This document shows, in pieces, positions 45,603 to 54,900 of a stretch of DNA of 64,000 nt (positions within the stretch are counted from its first letter, which is position 1; each line of letters starts with the position of its first letter). The stretch covers positions 2,914,001 through 2,978,000 of the forward strand of contig NZ_CP157575.1 of assembly GCF_051628905.1 (NCBI RefSeq), written 5' to 3'. Origin of the DNA: Asaia sp037151935. Its GTDB lineage: Bacteria > Pseudomonadota > Alphaproteobacteria > Acetobacterales > Acetobacteraceae. The position numbers were made by a program, and so were the translations under genes. Under the pieces are notes generated by a model that was not told the origin of the DNA, searched no databases, and saw only the letters and a program-made list of their open reading frames with translations.

Positions 45603-45921
45603 CAATCATGTCTCTAAAACGAAAAAAGCCGCCCGGATGGGCGGCTTAGGTGCTGCGTCTAGTTGAGAATATTGTCGGCATTCGCCGTCTTTATTGCCGT
45701 TTCGATAACCATGTGTATTTTCTGAAAGCGGACGCAGTTCCGTGTCGGCTATTCAGTTTAACCTGAGTCTGCAACAGCGACGTTTCAGAACTTAGGGCTA
45801 GCGATCTACGATATCGATTGATATGGTTCCTAATATTGGGTCGAAATATACCCCGTCCCGGTTTGATGTACATTGGATCGAGTTCCATATTCATAGTCAA
45901 AAACGAAAGTATGATTTAAAT
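45603..45921. other. Divergent spacer between endolysin and AAA-ATPase genes
   Basis: About 319 bases. The first 45 hold a minus-strand terminator (see 45621-45647); the rest is AT-rich and must contain the plus-strand promoter of the AAA-ATPase gene. The plus frame is open from 45823, but that N-terminal extension lacks family residues. Confidence 0.45.
45621..45647 (-). terminator. Intrinsic terminator directly before the endolysin gene
   Basis: AAGCCGCCC (45626-45634) pairs with GGGCGGCTT (45639-45647) around GGAT, and on the minus strand the stem is followed by TTTTTTC. It lies 19 bases upstream of the endolysin ATG, so incoming minus-strand transcripts would stop there unless antiterminated. 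A near-identical copy occurs at 60542-60570. Confidence 0.8.
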
Positions 45922-47637
45922 ATGACGACAAGACCGTCCGCATCTATCTCAAAGATTACATTCTCTGGTGGTCAGGAGTTTTATTTCGAACCAAAAGAAA
46001 AAATTATTCTCGTTGGTCCGAATAACAGCGGTAAGTCGCAAACCCTACGAGAAATTATTGCAGTTTGTCAAAATGGGGATCAAGCTCGCCCCTTTGTCCT
46101 AAAGAAAGTGGAAATTTTAAAATCAGGAACAAGTAATGATCTGAAGAATTTCCTAGAAAAAAATGCATCATACCGCGATGGTATATACAGTTACAAAAAC
46201 TGGCAAATGGATTTTCGAGTATTAAACATGTGGGATATGTCTCCTTCTCTGCAGAGTGGTCTCTCTGATGGATATATCAAGAATATTGATGCTAATGGGC
46301 GACTGCAAATATGCATGCAACAAAAAAGCATTGGCCCAAATGACCAAATATCGAAACCACAGCACGTCTTGTATGATAATTCAGCACTAATGGAGAAAGT
46401 CAGCTATCTTTTCCATCAAGCGTTCGGGCAGGATATCATGTTCGATTTCAGAGGAGGCTCGGTAATACCAATCCATGTAGGCAAGCTACCCGACTCAAGC
46501 TTGATCGATCGTGTAGGAGACGCATACGTTGCAGCTGTGCGCGCCAACCCGCTTTTGGATCGACAAGGCGATGGTATGAAGAGCTATGCGGGCATTTTAT
46601 TTGAAACTATCGTTGCGGATCTCGATATCAATTTGCTTGATGAGCCTGAAGCATTTTTGCACCCACCTCAGATGCGTCGTCTTGGAGAAACCTTAGCCTC
46701 AGAAGTTAGTGGACAATTGATTGTAGCCACACATAGCAGCGACATCATGCGGGGCTTCCTGGAAGGGACGAAAGGCAATGTTCGTGTTCTGAGGATTCGG
46801 CGTGAGGGGCTACAGAACCTCGTCTCAGAAGCTGAACCTGCCGTGATACAGGAGTTGTGGGCAAGACCTGAGCTAAGATATTCAAACGCTCTTGAAGGCG
46901 TATTTCATGAAGAAACAATCATTTGTGAAGATGATAGCGATTGCCGTGTGTTCAATGCAGTGGCGGACTATCTATCTGCAAAAGATGATAAATTATGGAA
47001 AGATACTGCTTATGTGCCAACGGGCGGCAAGCACGGTGTCAAAAAAGTTGCAGAAGTTCTTAGGAATATTGGCGTCCCTATCAAAGTCGTGTTCGATATA
47101 GATTTCCTGTCTGAGAAAAACGTTGTGAGAGACACTGTTCAGGCGTTCGGTGGAAACTGGGAGGAAATTGAACCACTATGGACGCGTGTCGATGCTGCCG
47201 TCAGGCGTGGAACGAAACCCAAGTCTGTTGATGAAATAAAAAGAGAGCTAATTTCTCTTATCCAAAATTGTAAAGAAGAGAGATTGCCTCGTGGTGAAAT
47301 TACCGAAGCGATGAAGCAAACTTCATCATGGAATCTCATTAAAAAAATTGGGAAAGATGCAATTCCAAATGGAGAGGCACAGTCTCAATACGAAACTCTA
47401 AAATGCCGATTGGAAGACATAGGCATTTATTTGGTGCCTGTAGGTGAAATTGAAAACTTCTGTCGAAATCTAGGAAATCACGGCCCTAAATTCGTTAATA
47501 AATTGCTTACTGAAGTTCCGCTCGATGATGTTAGGCTCGAGTCTCTGAGACAATTCGTCTCCTTCGTTCACAAAGGCAAGCATGCGCCTTTATCGGGTGA
47601 TGTAACGAAACCTGAAAGAAATGAAGATGATACATAA
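45922..47637 (+). CDS. AAA-ATPase/TOPRIM (OLD-like) protein, prophage cargo
   Basis: A 571-residue protein. The N-terminal ATPase has Walker A GPNNSGKS (32-39), a Walker B in INLLDEPEAFLHP (around 240) and a switch histidine ATHSSD. From about residue 325 it carries a TOPRIM-like module: EETIICEDDSDCRVF, DIDFL (around 390) and LVPVGEIENF (around 505). This is the layout of OLD-family and related defence nucleases, which act against other phages or foreign DNA. It is on the strand opposite the tail and lysis genes, more AT-rich, and stands alone, suggesting a moron. ATG 45922 starts the conserved part; an extension from 45823 is possible. No partner gene is seen. Confidence 0.8.
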   Translation: MTTRPSASISKITFSGGQEFYFEPKEKIILVGPNNSGKSQTLREIIAVCQNGDQARPFVLKKVEILKSGTSNDLKNFLEKNASYRDGIYSYKNWQMDFRVLNMWDMSPSLQSGLSDGYIKNIDANGRLQICMQQKSIGPNDQISKPQHVLYDNSALMEKVSYLFHQAFGQDIMFDFRGGSVIPIHVGKLPDSSLIDRVGDAYVAAVRANPLLDRQGDGMKSYAGILFETIVADLDINLLDEPEAFLHPPQMRRLGETLASEVSGQLIVATHSSDIMRGFLEGTKGNVRVLRIRREGLQNLVSEAEPAVIQELWARPELRYSNALEGVFHEETIICEDDSDCRVFNAVADYLSAKDDKLWKDTAYVPTGGKHGVKKVAEVLRNIGVPIKVVFDIDFLSEKNVVRDTVQAFGGNWEEIEPLWTRVDAAVRRGTKPKSVDEIKRELISLIQNCKEERLPRGEITEAMKQTSSWNLIKKIGKDAIPNGEAQSQYETLKCRLEDIGIYLVPVGEIENFCRNLGNHGPKFVNKLLTEVPLDDVRLESLRQFVSFVHKGKHAPLSGDVTKPERNEDDT

Positions 47638-47875
47638 GAAAACGGATTTTTTATGCACATCTAATTTTGTTTGTATATAACTTATAATATAATTTATGGT
47701 ATATTGAGTATATTATTTCCATATTAATTGATGCGTATTTAATTTCCTGAGGCCAGACAGCAGTTAAGGCAGATTAGCACGATGAAATGCGTAGTTGTTA
47801 CAGATCTCATATGAATGGCCATTTTGGGTCTAGGTCTGCTCGAAAGCGGACTTACAGCTCTCCACCCATTTCAGC
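47638..47875. other. AT-rich spacer after the AAA-ATPase gene
   Basis: About 238 bases, very AT-rich for the first 100. It probably holds the 3' end of the inserted cargo; no gene or clear terminator stem is seen. Confidence 0.35.
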
Positions 47876-48142
47876 CTAGCTGGTTGTTTCTGGCGTCCCT
47901 TTACCAAGGGCTTCTCGCAACAGAACATTCTGCGCTCGCAGCTCTTCGATCAGCTCGAGATTAACCTTCTCCCGTGCCTCCAGATTATCCACACGGGCAT
48001 TCAGCCGGTCGATTTCCTCCTGCTGCGACGCGATGGTGGCCTTCGAGCTCGATGCCCCGAAGCCGATCAGCCAGGGGATGGTGAAGAGCAGCCCGCCGAT
48101 CACCGCGGCCCACCAGGGCTGCGGGGTAAGGTTCTCAGGCAT
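47876..48142 (-). CDS. Small membrane protein with coiled coil (spanin/holin-like)
   Basis: An 88-residue protein with an N-terminal membrane segment (about 11-30) followed by a heptad-like coiled coil (about 38-80, EEIDRLNARVDNLEAR). This is the arrangement of phage inner spanins. It overlaps the upstream gene by eight bases and ends just before the inserted AAA-ATPase cargo, so it was probably once next to the endolysin gene. ATG 48142 is chosen because the longer frame lacks a ribosome site. Confidence 0.65.
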   Translation of the reverse strand: MPENLTPQPWWAAVIGGLLFTIPWLIGFGASSSKATIASQQEEIDRLNARVDNLEAREKVNLELIEELRAQNVLLREALGKGTPETTS

Positions 48143-48500
48143 TGCCCATTCTCCCCAACGCTGCCCGGATATTGAGCAGGGCAAGCGCGCCATAGGTCGC
48201 GATCGCAGGCACAAGCGCGCTCGGGGCGATCAGTCCGAAAGCGATGAATGCCCAGGCCGTGAAAGCCGCAATCGCCGAGGCGCGACGCAGGGCGAGATGA
48301 TTGCACAGCGCCCCCACGATCTGTGCACCGCCCGTCAGCCAGGCCAGCAGGGCATAGACAAGCGTTGGATCGTCGGCGCGGGGCAGAATGGCGAGAAGCT
48401 GCCCTATGCCCGGCCATGTCACATCCGTCTGCGGTAGTGCCAGGAGCAGGCAGGCCCAAAGGGCGAGCGCGCTTCCGAGGCAGAATTCCTGCATACGCAT
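48135..48500 (-). CDS. Putative four-segment holin-like membrane protein
   Basis: A 121-residue protein with about four hydrophobic segments and small charged loops. AGGAGG lies eight bases before ATG 48500, which decides the start over one at 48536. It follows the tail genes and overlaps the spanin-like gene, so a place in the lysis cassette is likely, but the family is not recognised and an unrelated membrane role is possible. Confidence 0.6.
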   Translation of the reverse strand: MRMQEFCLGSALALWACLLLALPQTDVTWPGIGQLLAILPRADDPTLVYALLAWLTGGAQIVGALCNHLALRRASAIAAFTAWAFIAFGLIAPSALVPAIATYGALALLNIRAALGRMGNA

Positions 48501-48520
48501 GGTGTTATCCTCCTGTTCGT

Positions 48521-49243
48521 TCAGACTGAAAGCCATGTGAGGGCGGCATCGGCCATGAGAGGCGTGAGAGTGAAATCCTGACGATTCCTGCTGAGCGGCA
48601 CAGTCGTGATCACGGCCTTGATCATTTCGCCCTGGCTGAGATGGACGGCCAGTGCGTTGACGGTGATCGTTATGGGAGCATTCCTGTCCACGCGGATACG
48701 TCTCTGCTCCGCCGTATAGAGCGAGGTCGATCCGCCCGAATCAAATCGATACAGGCTGCAGATGATCTGTAAGAAACTCCAGTCTCCATCCCTGATACCG
48801 CCCCAGTCCTTGAGCTGGAACGTGGCGGCAAATTCCACCTGCAGCGTGATGCCGCTGACGCGGATATCCTGGCTGGCAACGTTCCAGCGCTGATCGCCCA
48901 GCTCGGCACCGGGGATCGATGCGCGGCCCTGTGTGACGGGCGGGGTGATCGCTTCCACGGGTATGTCGGAATAGACATAGACCAGCCCTGTGAAGTTGAG
49001 CCGGTCCTGCCGATCGAACGTGTTGCCCAGCACCTGATCGCGCGAGATCGTGGCAGGCTGGCCATGCGTCAGGCGACCGATGCCCCATTCGGCCTGGGTG
49101 CCGTCATCGGCGAAATAATACACGTCACCATCGGCAAAGGCGCCGCTCCAGCCGCGTCGACCGGGCGGCGCCCCGCTCAGGGCAAAAGGGCCTGTGCCGG
49201 GGTTGTTGGACCGCTCAAGCACGAACGGGGCGAATTTTGGCAT
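48521..49243 (-). CDS. Prophage tail-tip-side structural protein
   Basis: A 240-residue soluble protein, beta-rich with many aromatic and Gly residues, with no signal or membrane segment. Its ATG is linked to the stop of the gene upstream (TGATG around 49243), showing a continuous tail operon, and the following gene begins the lysis cassette. Position after the tape measure and two other tail genes suggests a distal tail or baseplate-hub component. No known domain is recognised. Confidence 0.55.
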   Translation of the reverse strand: MPKFAPFVLERSNNPGTGPFALSGAPPGRRGWSGAFADGDVYYFADDGTQAEWGIGRLTHGQPATISRDQVLGNTFDRQDRLNFTGLVYVYSDIPVEAITPPVTQGRASIPGAELGDQRWNVASQDIRVSGITLQVEFAATFQLKDWGGIRDGDWSFLQIICSLYRFDSGGSTSLYTAEQRRIRVDRNAPITITVNALAVHLSQGEMIKAVITTVPLSRNRQDFTLTPLMADAALTWLSV

Positions 49244-50028
49244 CAGAGACGCTCCTTGACGGTCATGGTCGTGGCCCGCCGATCGGCAGCGCCGGCCGGG
49301 CAGGTGATGTCACCCGGTGTCAGGCGCCCGAAGATCATCGCGCTGTTGCGATCGGGGGCGGAAAGATCGGGCACGAAAAGGATGTTTCGCCCCGTCGCGG
49401 CCGTGTTCTCGATGCTGCGGATCTTCGGCAGCTCGGCGATGCCCAGAGACTGGTGATCGATCGCGATCGCGCGCTGGCGATAGCGCAAAGTCGGATATTC
49501 CACCCCGGAGAGGCTGGTGGCCTCGTCTATGGTGGCCTCGTCTATGGTGGCCTGCTGGCTCTCATTGCCCTGCCAGCTCATATTGCGCTCGGGCTGCCAG
49601 AGCGGCCCGAGATAGGCGAGCGGGAAAGACAGGAAGCCGTCAGGATTATCCTGATCGCTGATCGAGATATCGAGCTGCGTAATTGTCTGGTCGTTCGGAA
49701 ACACAACGAGGAACTGGCCCGAGACGGTTTGCGTCTGCTGCCCGCCCGAGGCGTAAACGACACCCGCCCCGTTGCGGGCAACGAGGGAATATCGCGCTCC
49801 CGCCGTGAGATTGGTACGGTGAAATGAAAAGCCCCGGCACAGGATCGGCCGGGGCAGATGCGCGATGAGATAGGCTTCCTTTCCCGGCACGCGCCAGGCG
49901 GTCGAAGGCGCCCCCTGATCGTTTTGCAGATTGATCAGGGGCAGTTCAGCCACCTGCGCATTGCCCTCCAGCCGCGCCTCCATGAGCGCGTTCTCTGCGC
50001 CGAATGCGCAGGTCCAGGCCTCGGCCAT
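49243..50028 (-). CDS. Prophage tail protein with short internal repeat
   Basis: A 261-residue soluble protein of the tail operon, with alternating beta-type and loop segments and a direct repeat ATIDEATIDEAT in the middle, caused by a 15-base repeat (49516-49550). An AAGGAA site precedes ATG 50028. The 337 bases ahead hold several hairpins. Its role is inferred from position only: distal tail, downstream of the tape measure and of the large structural gene at 50366. Confidence 0.55.
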   Translation of the reverse strand: MAEAWTCAFGAENALMEARLEGNAQVAELPLINLQNDQGAPSTAWRVPGKEAYLIAHLPRPILCRGFSFHRTNLTAGARYSLVARNGAGVVYASGGQQTQTVSGQFLVVFPNDQTITQLDISISDQDNPDGFLSFPLAYLGPLWQPERNMSWQGNESQQATIDEATIDEATSLSGVEYPTLRYRQRAIAIDHQSLGIAELPKIRSIENTAATGRNILFVPDLSAPDRNSAMIFGRLTPGDITCPAGAADRRATTMTVKERL

Positions 50029-50365
50029 GGCCGTTCCTTTCGAGTTTTCTGGTTTGTGAGAGATCGGGCCGATTCAGCGATCGGGCCTGGTCTTTTCCGC
50101 TTTGGGGAGGCGTGGATGCAAAAGTGGCCCAGCCGCTGCCAATTCCGTTAAAACGGCGGGCCACTTTGCCAGCAATGATGTCACGACATTCCTGCGTGGC
50201 ATCATCGAAGCTCTATGAGCCCTTGCCTGACCATTTTGTCGGTCGGGCAAGGGCTCGAATGGCGTTTATGCATCGCGCCAAAAGTGGTTTAGCGCAGCCT
50301 ATCCCGAAATGTAACGCAAAAATAACGATTCGAACGAGAGAGTCAGGACGCCCTTGCCTCAGTAC
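50029..50365. other. Hairpin-rich gap inside the tail operon
   Basis: The gap holds three inverted repeats: AAAGTGGCCC with GGGCCACTTT (about 50113-50167), GATGTCACG with the near match CGTGGCATC (about 50177-50204), and AGCCCTTGCCTGACC with GGTCGGGCAAGGGCT (50218-50255). The last has a stem of 14 paired bases with one mismatch and could end or slow transcription of the tail operon. A 43-codon minus frame (50074-50205) crosses the region. Confidence 0.55.
50074..50205 (-). CDS. Possible 43-residue ORF in the tail operon gap
   Basis: A minus-strand frame from ATG 50205 to TGA 50074 encodes 43 residues including VVTSLLAKWPAVLTELAAAG. Composition is compatible with a gene, but no good ribosome site is seen and it overlaps two inverted repeats. 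It may be chance. Confidence 0.25.
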   Translation of the reverse strand: MMPRRNVVTSLLAKWPAVLTELAAAGPLLHPRLPKAEKTRPDR

Positions 50366-51973
50366 CTAGACCAGAACGGTCAGGGTCACGCTCGCCTCGG
50401 CAGAGCGGATCTGCTCGCCGATCACGAGCCCGGTCACGCCCCCGCGCAGACCCGGCGCTGGCAGATCGAGCCGCAGCGCCTGGCCGAGATCGATGCCGCC
50501 CGCGACAGAGCGCGGCAGGGTCAGGCTCCAGAGATGGCGCTCCGCCCCCCAGAGGTCGCCATGGCTATTGGCGGCGTTCTGGGCATCGCCCTCATCGATC
50601 AGCGCGGTCGGAATCACCGGCAGATCGCCGGGCTGGCGATAGCGCAGCTTGATGGTGGGCAGATACCAGGCTGCGACACGGTCCTCCTGCAGCACATAGC
50701 TCTGCCGCTCGGCCGTGATACGCGGATGCAGCGCATTGCCGCCCTGTTGCACCGTCTGGTTATGCGCATAGCCGATGCGCCACCGGAAAGGCGGTGGCGA
50801 CAGCCCGCTATCGAGCGCAAGCCCCGACAGGGCCGTGACCTGGTCTGCCGTCAGCACCCGCGAGGGCGTGCCGCCGGGCATTTGCAGACGCAAGGGCGTG
50901 AGCGTGCCCTCATGGCTGGGCACGAGCCGGATGCCGAGCCCCGAGAGCCAGGTATTGACGATCTGCCGCCCCGTGACCGCCTGGCTCCCGTCCCAGTACC
51001 AGCCCGCCTGGCGCGTATCCTCCCATGATCCGGCAAGCCATTGCGCGGGCATGGTCAGATCCTCGATCAGCATCTGGCGCAGGAGCGGCAGCAGAGTGCG
51101 CGGCGCTGCCCCCGAGGGGAAATCGCCCGTGGCATCGACCGTAATCGCATAGACGGGCTTTGTGCCGAGCCGGATGAACAACCCGCCCGAACTGCTCTGC
51201 ATCTGCCAGGTGCCCGGTGCGGGGGGTGACGCATAGAGATCGCCCACGGCTCCGCCATAGGCGATGCCACCGGCAAACCCGCCCTCGTAGAGCGTCGCCA
51301 CAGAGCCCGGCCCGTCGCTGATCTGGTAAACGAGATTGACGGCATCGATCAGCACCGGGGTCAGATTGAGCGCCGTGCCACGCAGGCGCGGCATCGAGCG
51401 GCCCTTGAGGTTGGCATCCGCGCCAAAGCGCCCCGAACCGGTGTAGGAGCCGACCGGCATGATGACCTCATCGAGCCAGCCGGAGACCTCACGCAGCGCG
51501 ATCTGCACGTTCAGCCGGGCGGGTTGCCACGAACTGCCCAGCCCGGTGAATAGGGGCACAAGCGCCGCGCTCGCCGGGTCGAGATCCATCTGACGCACCG
51601 TATCGCGGGATTTGAAACCGGCCCGGATACGCACCGGCATCCGGTCGATCACGCGATCGCGGATCAGCACATCGAAACGCCCATCGGGATTGGCGAGGGT
51701 GATGGCCCCCCAGCTTTCGCGCACGGAGGGCGAGGCTGGCGACAGATCGAGCCTGCGATCGATCGCAAAGGCATCGGCCAGCAAGGGCGGATAGGGCCGA
51801 CCGGCCTCATCGACATACCTCGCATCCGACAGGCGCAGCGTGTCGATCACGCTGCTGCGAAACGGCAGGAGCGTGATCGTGCCCGCCGCCGCAGTGCCCA
51901 GACCACGGACGAATTCGACATCGAGCGGGCGCTCGGCATCGATCTCGACCGCATGGAACAGAACGCCGCTCAT
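50366..51973 (-). CDS. Large tail structural protein (distal tail/hub)
   Basis: A 535-residue soluble protein. Its ATG overlaps the tape-measure stop (51970-51973, ATGA), which fixes it as the next gene of the tail operon. The sequence is beta-rich, with RVVIDRMPVRIRAGF-like segments similar in feel to distal tail and hub proteins of siphophages, but I cannot name the family. The C-terminus is followed by the hairpin-rich gap. Composition matches the other tail genes. Confidence 0.7.
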   Translation of the reverse strand: MSGVLFHAVEIDAERPLDVEFVRGLGTAAAGTITLLPFRSSVIDTLRLSDARYVDEAGRPYPPLLADAFAIDRRLDLSPASPSVRESWGAITLANPDGRFDVLIRDRVIDRMPVRIRAGFKSRDTVRQMDLDPASAALVPLFTGLGSSWQPARLNVQIALREVSGWLDEVIMPVGSYTGSGRFGADANLKGRSMPRLRGTALNLTPVLIDAVNLVYQISDGPGSVATLYEGGFAGGIAYGGAVGDLYASPPAPGTWQMQSSSGGLFIRLGTKPVYAITVDATGDFPSGAAPRTLLPLLRQMLIEDLTMPAQWLAGSWEDTRQAGWYWDGSQAVTGRQIVNTWLSGLGIRLVPSHEGTLTPLRLQMPGGTPSRVLTADQVTALSGLALDSGLSPPPFRWRIGYAHNQTVQQGGNALHPRITAERQSYVLQEDRVAAWYLPTIKLRYRQPGDLPVIPTALIDEGDAQNAANSHGDLWGAERHLWSLTLPRSVAGGIDLGQALRLDLPAPGLRGGVTGLVIGEQIRSAEASVTLTVLV

Positions 51974-54900
51974 GCTGCCCTGCCTTGCGCCTGATGGCGC
52001 TGCTCGGCGAGCTGCTTGTTCATAAGCTCACGCAGCTCGTTGAGCGATGCGACCAGTGTTCGGGTGCTGTCCGTCTCAATGGCTTTCATAGCCGATGCGG
52101 TGAGGACTTCCGGCTTGGAGTTGCCGACCGTGAGCAGCATCTGCTGGATACGCGTGTAGTCGGCCGCGTAATCCTGCCCTGAGCCGTTATAGCTCATGCT
52201 CTGCGTGAGCAGGGCCTCCGCCGCGCTGCGCATGGATTGCAGCGCCTCATAATCGCCTTGCCCGGCCTTGTTCGCGAGCGTGTTGAAATTATCGTTTGCG
52301 GCTCGGTACTGCGCCTCTGCCGAGAGCGGCGAGTAGCTGGATGTGCTGAGCCCCTTCGCGAAATCGAGCAGGTTACTGACGACGGACGCTGCCGAATTCG
52401 AGGCCTGGTCGCGTTCCTGCTTCGCCGTTTCAACCGCCTTGTCGGCATATTGCTTCTGGATGGCCAGACGCTCTGCCGCGAGCGTCCGATCGAGATCCGT
52501 CGCCTGCTGCAGATAGGTCTTATTCCCGGCATAGGCGTCGCCAAGAAAGCCCTTCCAGGACTCCGCCAGCTGGCGCCTTTGCTGCGTGGCCGAGAGATCG
52601 AAATCCATCAGATCGGCGCCCTGCTGATTGCCCTGCGCCGCCAGGAGCCGGGCTTTCACCGACTGCCCGCTTTCAGTCAGGCTGCGCATGTTCTGATCGT
52701 AGCCTTCCCGATAGAGCGCGCTGAACTTGTCTGTAAGCGCGTTGCCGTCAAGCCCGTAGGCACCGGCCTGGCTGGCCGCGTCGGCATAGGTTTTTTTCAG
52801 CGCCTCCATCTGTTCCACCCAGCTCTGCTGACCGTTGACCGTGGCCTTCATGAGATTGGGCATGGTGTTGCTGACAAACTCGGTGATGGTGGCAACCTGC
52901 GATTGCAGATCGCTGGTCGAGACCGTCTTGCCGTTGAGCATATGATCGAGCGCCGTGCGCAGATCGCCCGTGGCCTCGGTAAAGCCCGAGACCGTGACGG
53001 TGCCGTCACTATTGAACTTCGAGACGGCAACGTGCAGCGCATCCACCGTGTCGGCCATGGCTTTGAGCTGCGTGACCGCGCTCTGGAACGAGGCCACGCT
53101 ATCGAAGCTCGCTGGCATTCCCTGCGAGAGCGCCTGGGTGAAGGTGGCATTGCCGTCGCTGCGCAGCTTTACGCCGCCGAGCAGATCCTTGAGGCTGACG
53201 GAACGCTGATCGGGGTCTTTATTGTTCGGATCGTCGCGCACCGTGCCGAGATAGGCATTTTCGGCCTTCAGCCCGAGGCTCGACATCATGGTGTTGAGGC
53301 TGGCCAGCTCCGATTTGAGCTGGGCGGTGATGGTGTCTGTCTGCTTCTGATTCCAGCTCTGCCCCATCTTGAACTCATCGCCCTCGAGCAGCACCTGGTC
53401 GATCGTGTAGGGGTTTTTCTTGTGGCCGAAGAGCCCGCCCAGCAGGCCACCGGCACCGCCGCCGATCAGACCGCCGAGAAGTGTGCCGATACCAGGGATG
53501 ATCGAGCCCAGCCCGGCGCCGAGAAGAGCGCCGCCGCCTGCGCCGAGCAGGCCATAGGTGCCGCCGCCGATATTGCCGAGCGCAGAGCCCAGTCCGAACC
53601 CGCCACCGGCGCCACCCAGCATATTGCCCACCGTCGCGGTGCCGAAAAGCTTCGTGCCCATCGCACTCGACAGCCAGCTGCTCGAGCTGGCTACGTTGCT
53701 TGTCGCTGTGCCAGCGCCGGGAATGGACACGCTGCCCGCCTTGCCTGCAGCGCCACCGACCGACCCGCCCGAGGCGAGGGCGTCGGAGAGGCTCGAGAAC
53801 GTTTCCCGTCCCTTGCCGTCTAGGGCATTCATGGCCGGATTCATGAGGCCAAGCTTTGCGACGAGCCCCACGATTTGCGTCTGTAGCCCAGAGAGGATCG
53901 AGCCGAAGCTCATAGCCCCCTTGCCGCCCTGCACGAAAGCCTGCGTCACGCTGTTCGTCATGGTGCTGAAAATGCTCTCCATGCTGCCGGTCAGTTCATC
54001 CATGGCCGATTTCTGATGCTGGTAGGCATTCGTCGCGGTCTGGATGGCCGCCACGTTGTCGAGATAGGCCCGGTTTGTTTCCGAATTGACGTTGCCCCCC
54101 TCTTTCAGAATGCGGTTGCGCTCTTTCAGCACCGCGATCTGCACCGAGACCGCATCGCTGTTCTGCCCGATCGCCGCCGTCTGGGCCTGGATGACTTCCA
54201 GATCCAGCGACTGGCCGTAGAGCTTGCCTGCATCGGCCATATCGACCTGCGAGGCCGTGGCCGCTTTCATGGAGCCGGTCAGGATCTCGAGCTGGCGCGC
54301 CTGCTCGGCTGTGCCGCCAATCGAGGTGGCCCGCACTTTCTCGGCGGCTTCCATGGCCTGCTGATACTGCGTCAGTGAGCCCTTGGACGCATCATAGCCA
54401 GAAAGCAGATCCTGCTCGGCCTGCGTGCGCTCATTGATGGCCGCGACCGACTGGTTGAACTGGTTCGTCAGGATCGCCTGCTGTCTGGTCTCGGCATCAG
54501 CCAGCTGGGCGGCCGTGGCGTGTTCCTGCCCCATGCGCCTGGCAGCTTCCTCGACCTGCTGGCTGACCTGGACCATCGAGGCTTCCGCCGCCGAATAGGT
54601 TCTGGCGCTTTCAGCCGCGAGGGTCTGTTGATGGGCAAGAGTCTGTAACGGGTCGCGCAGCTCGTTGATGGCGCCACGCTGCGCGTTGACTTTGTCGGTC
54701 AGCACGCCGGTCTGTGCTGCATACTCGGCATCGGACACCTTGCCCGCGATGTGCAGCTCGTTGAGCGACTTCTGCGCCGTGGTCAGGGCCGTAATGGCTT
54801 CTTGACGCTCACGGATCTGGGCGGCGATACTGCCATCATTGCCGCGCAGCTGGTCATCGACCCGGCTCTGACGCGAGGCGGTGGCCTGCGCGCCATAGAC

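Noticed and set aside
52237..53823. Long plus-strand ORF of 528 codons
   Set aside because: Antisense to the tape-measure gene; composition is that of a reversed GC-rich gene and no ribosome site is seen.
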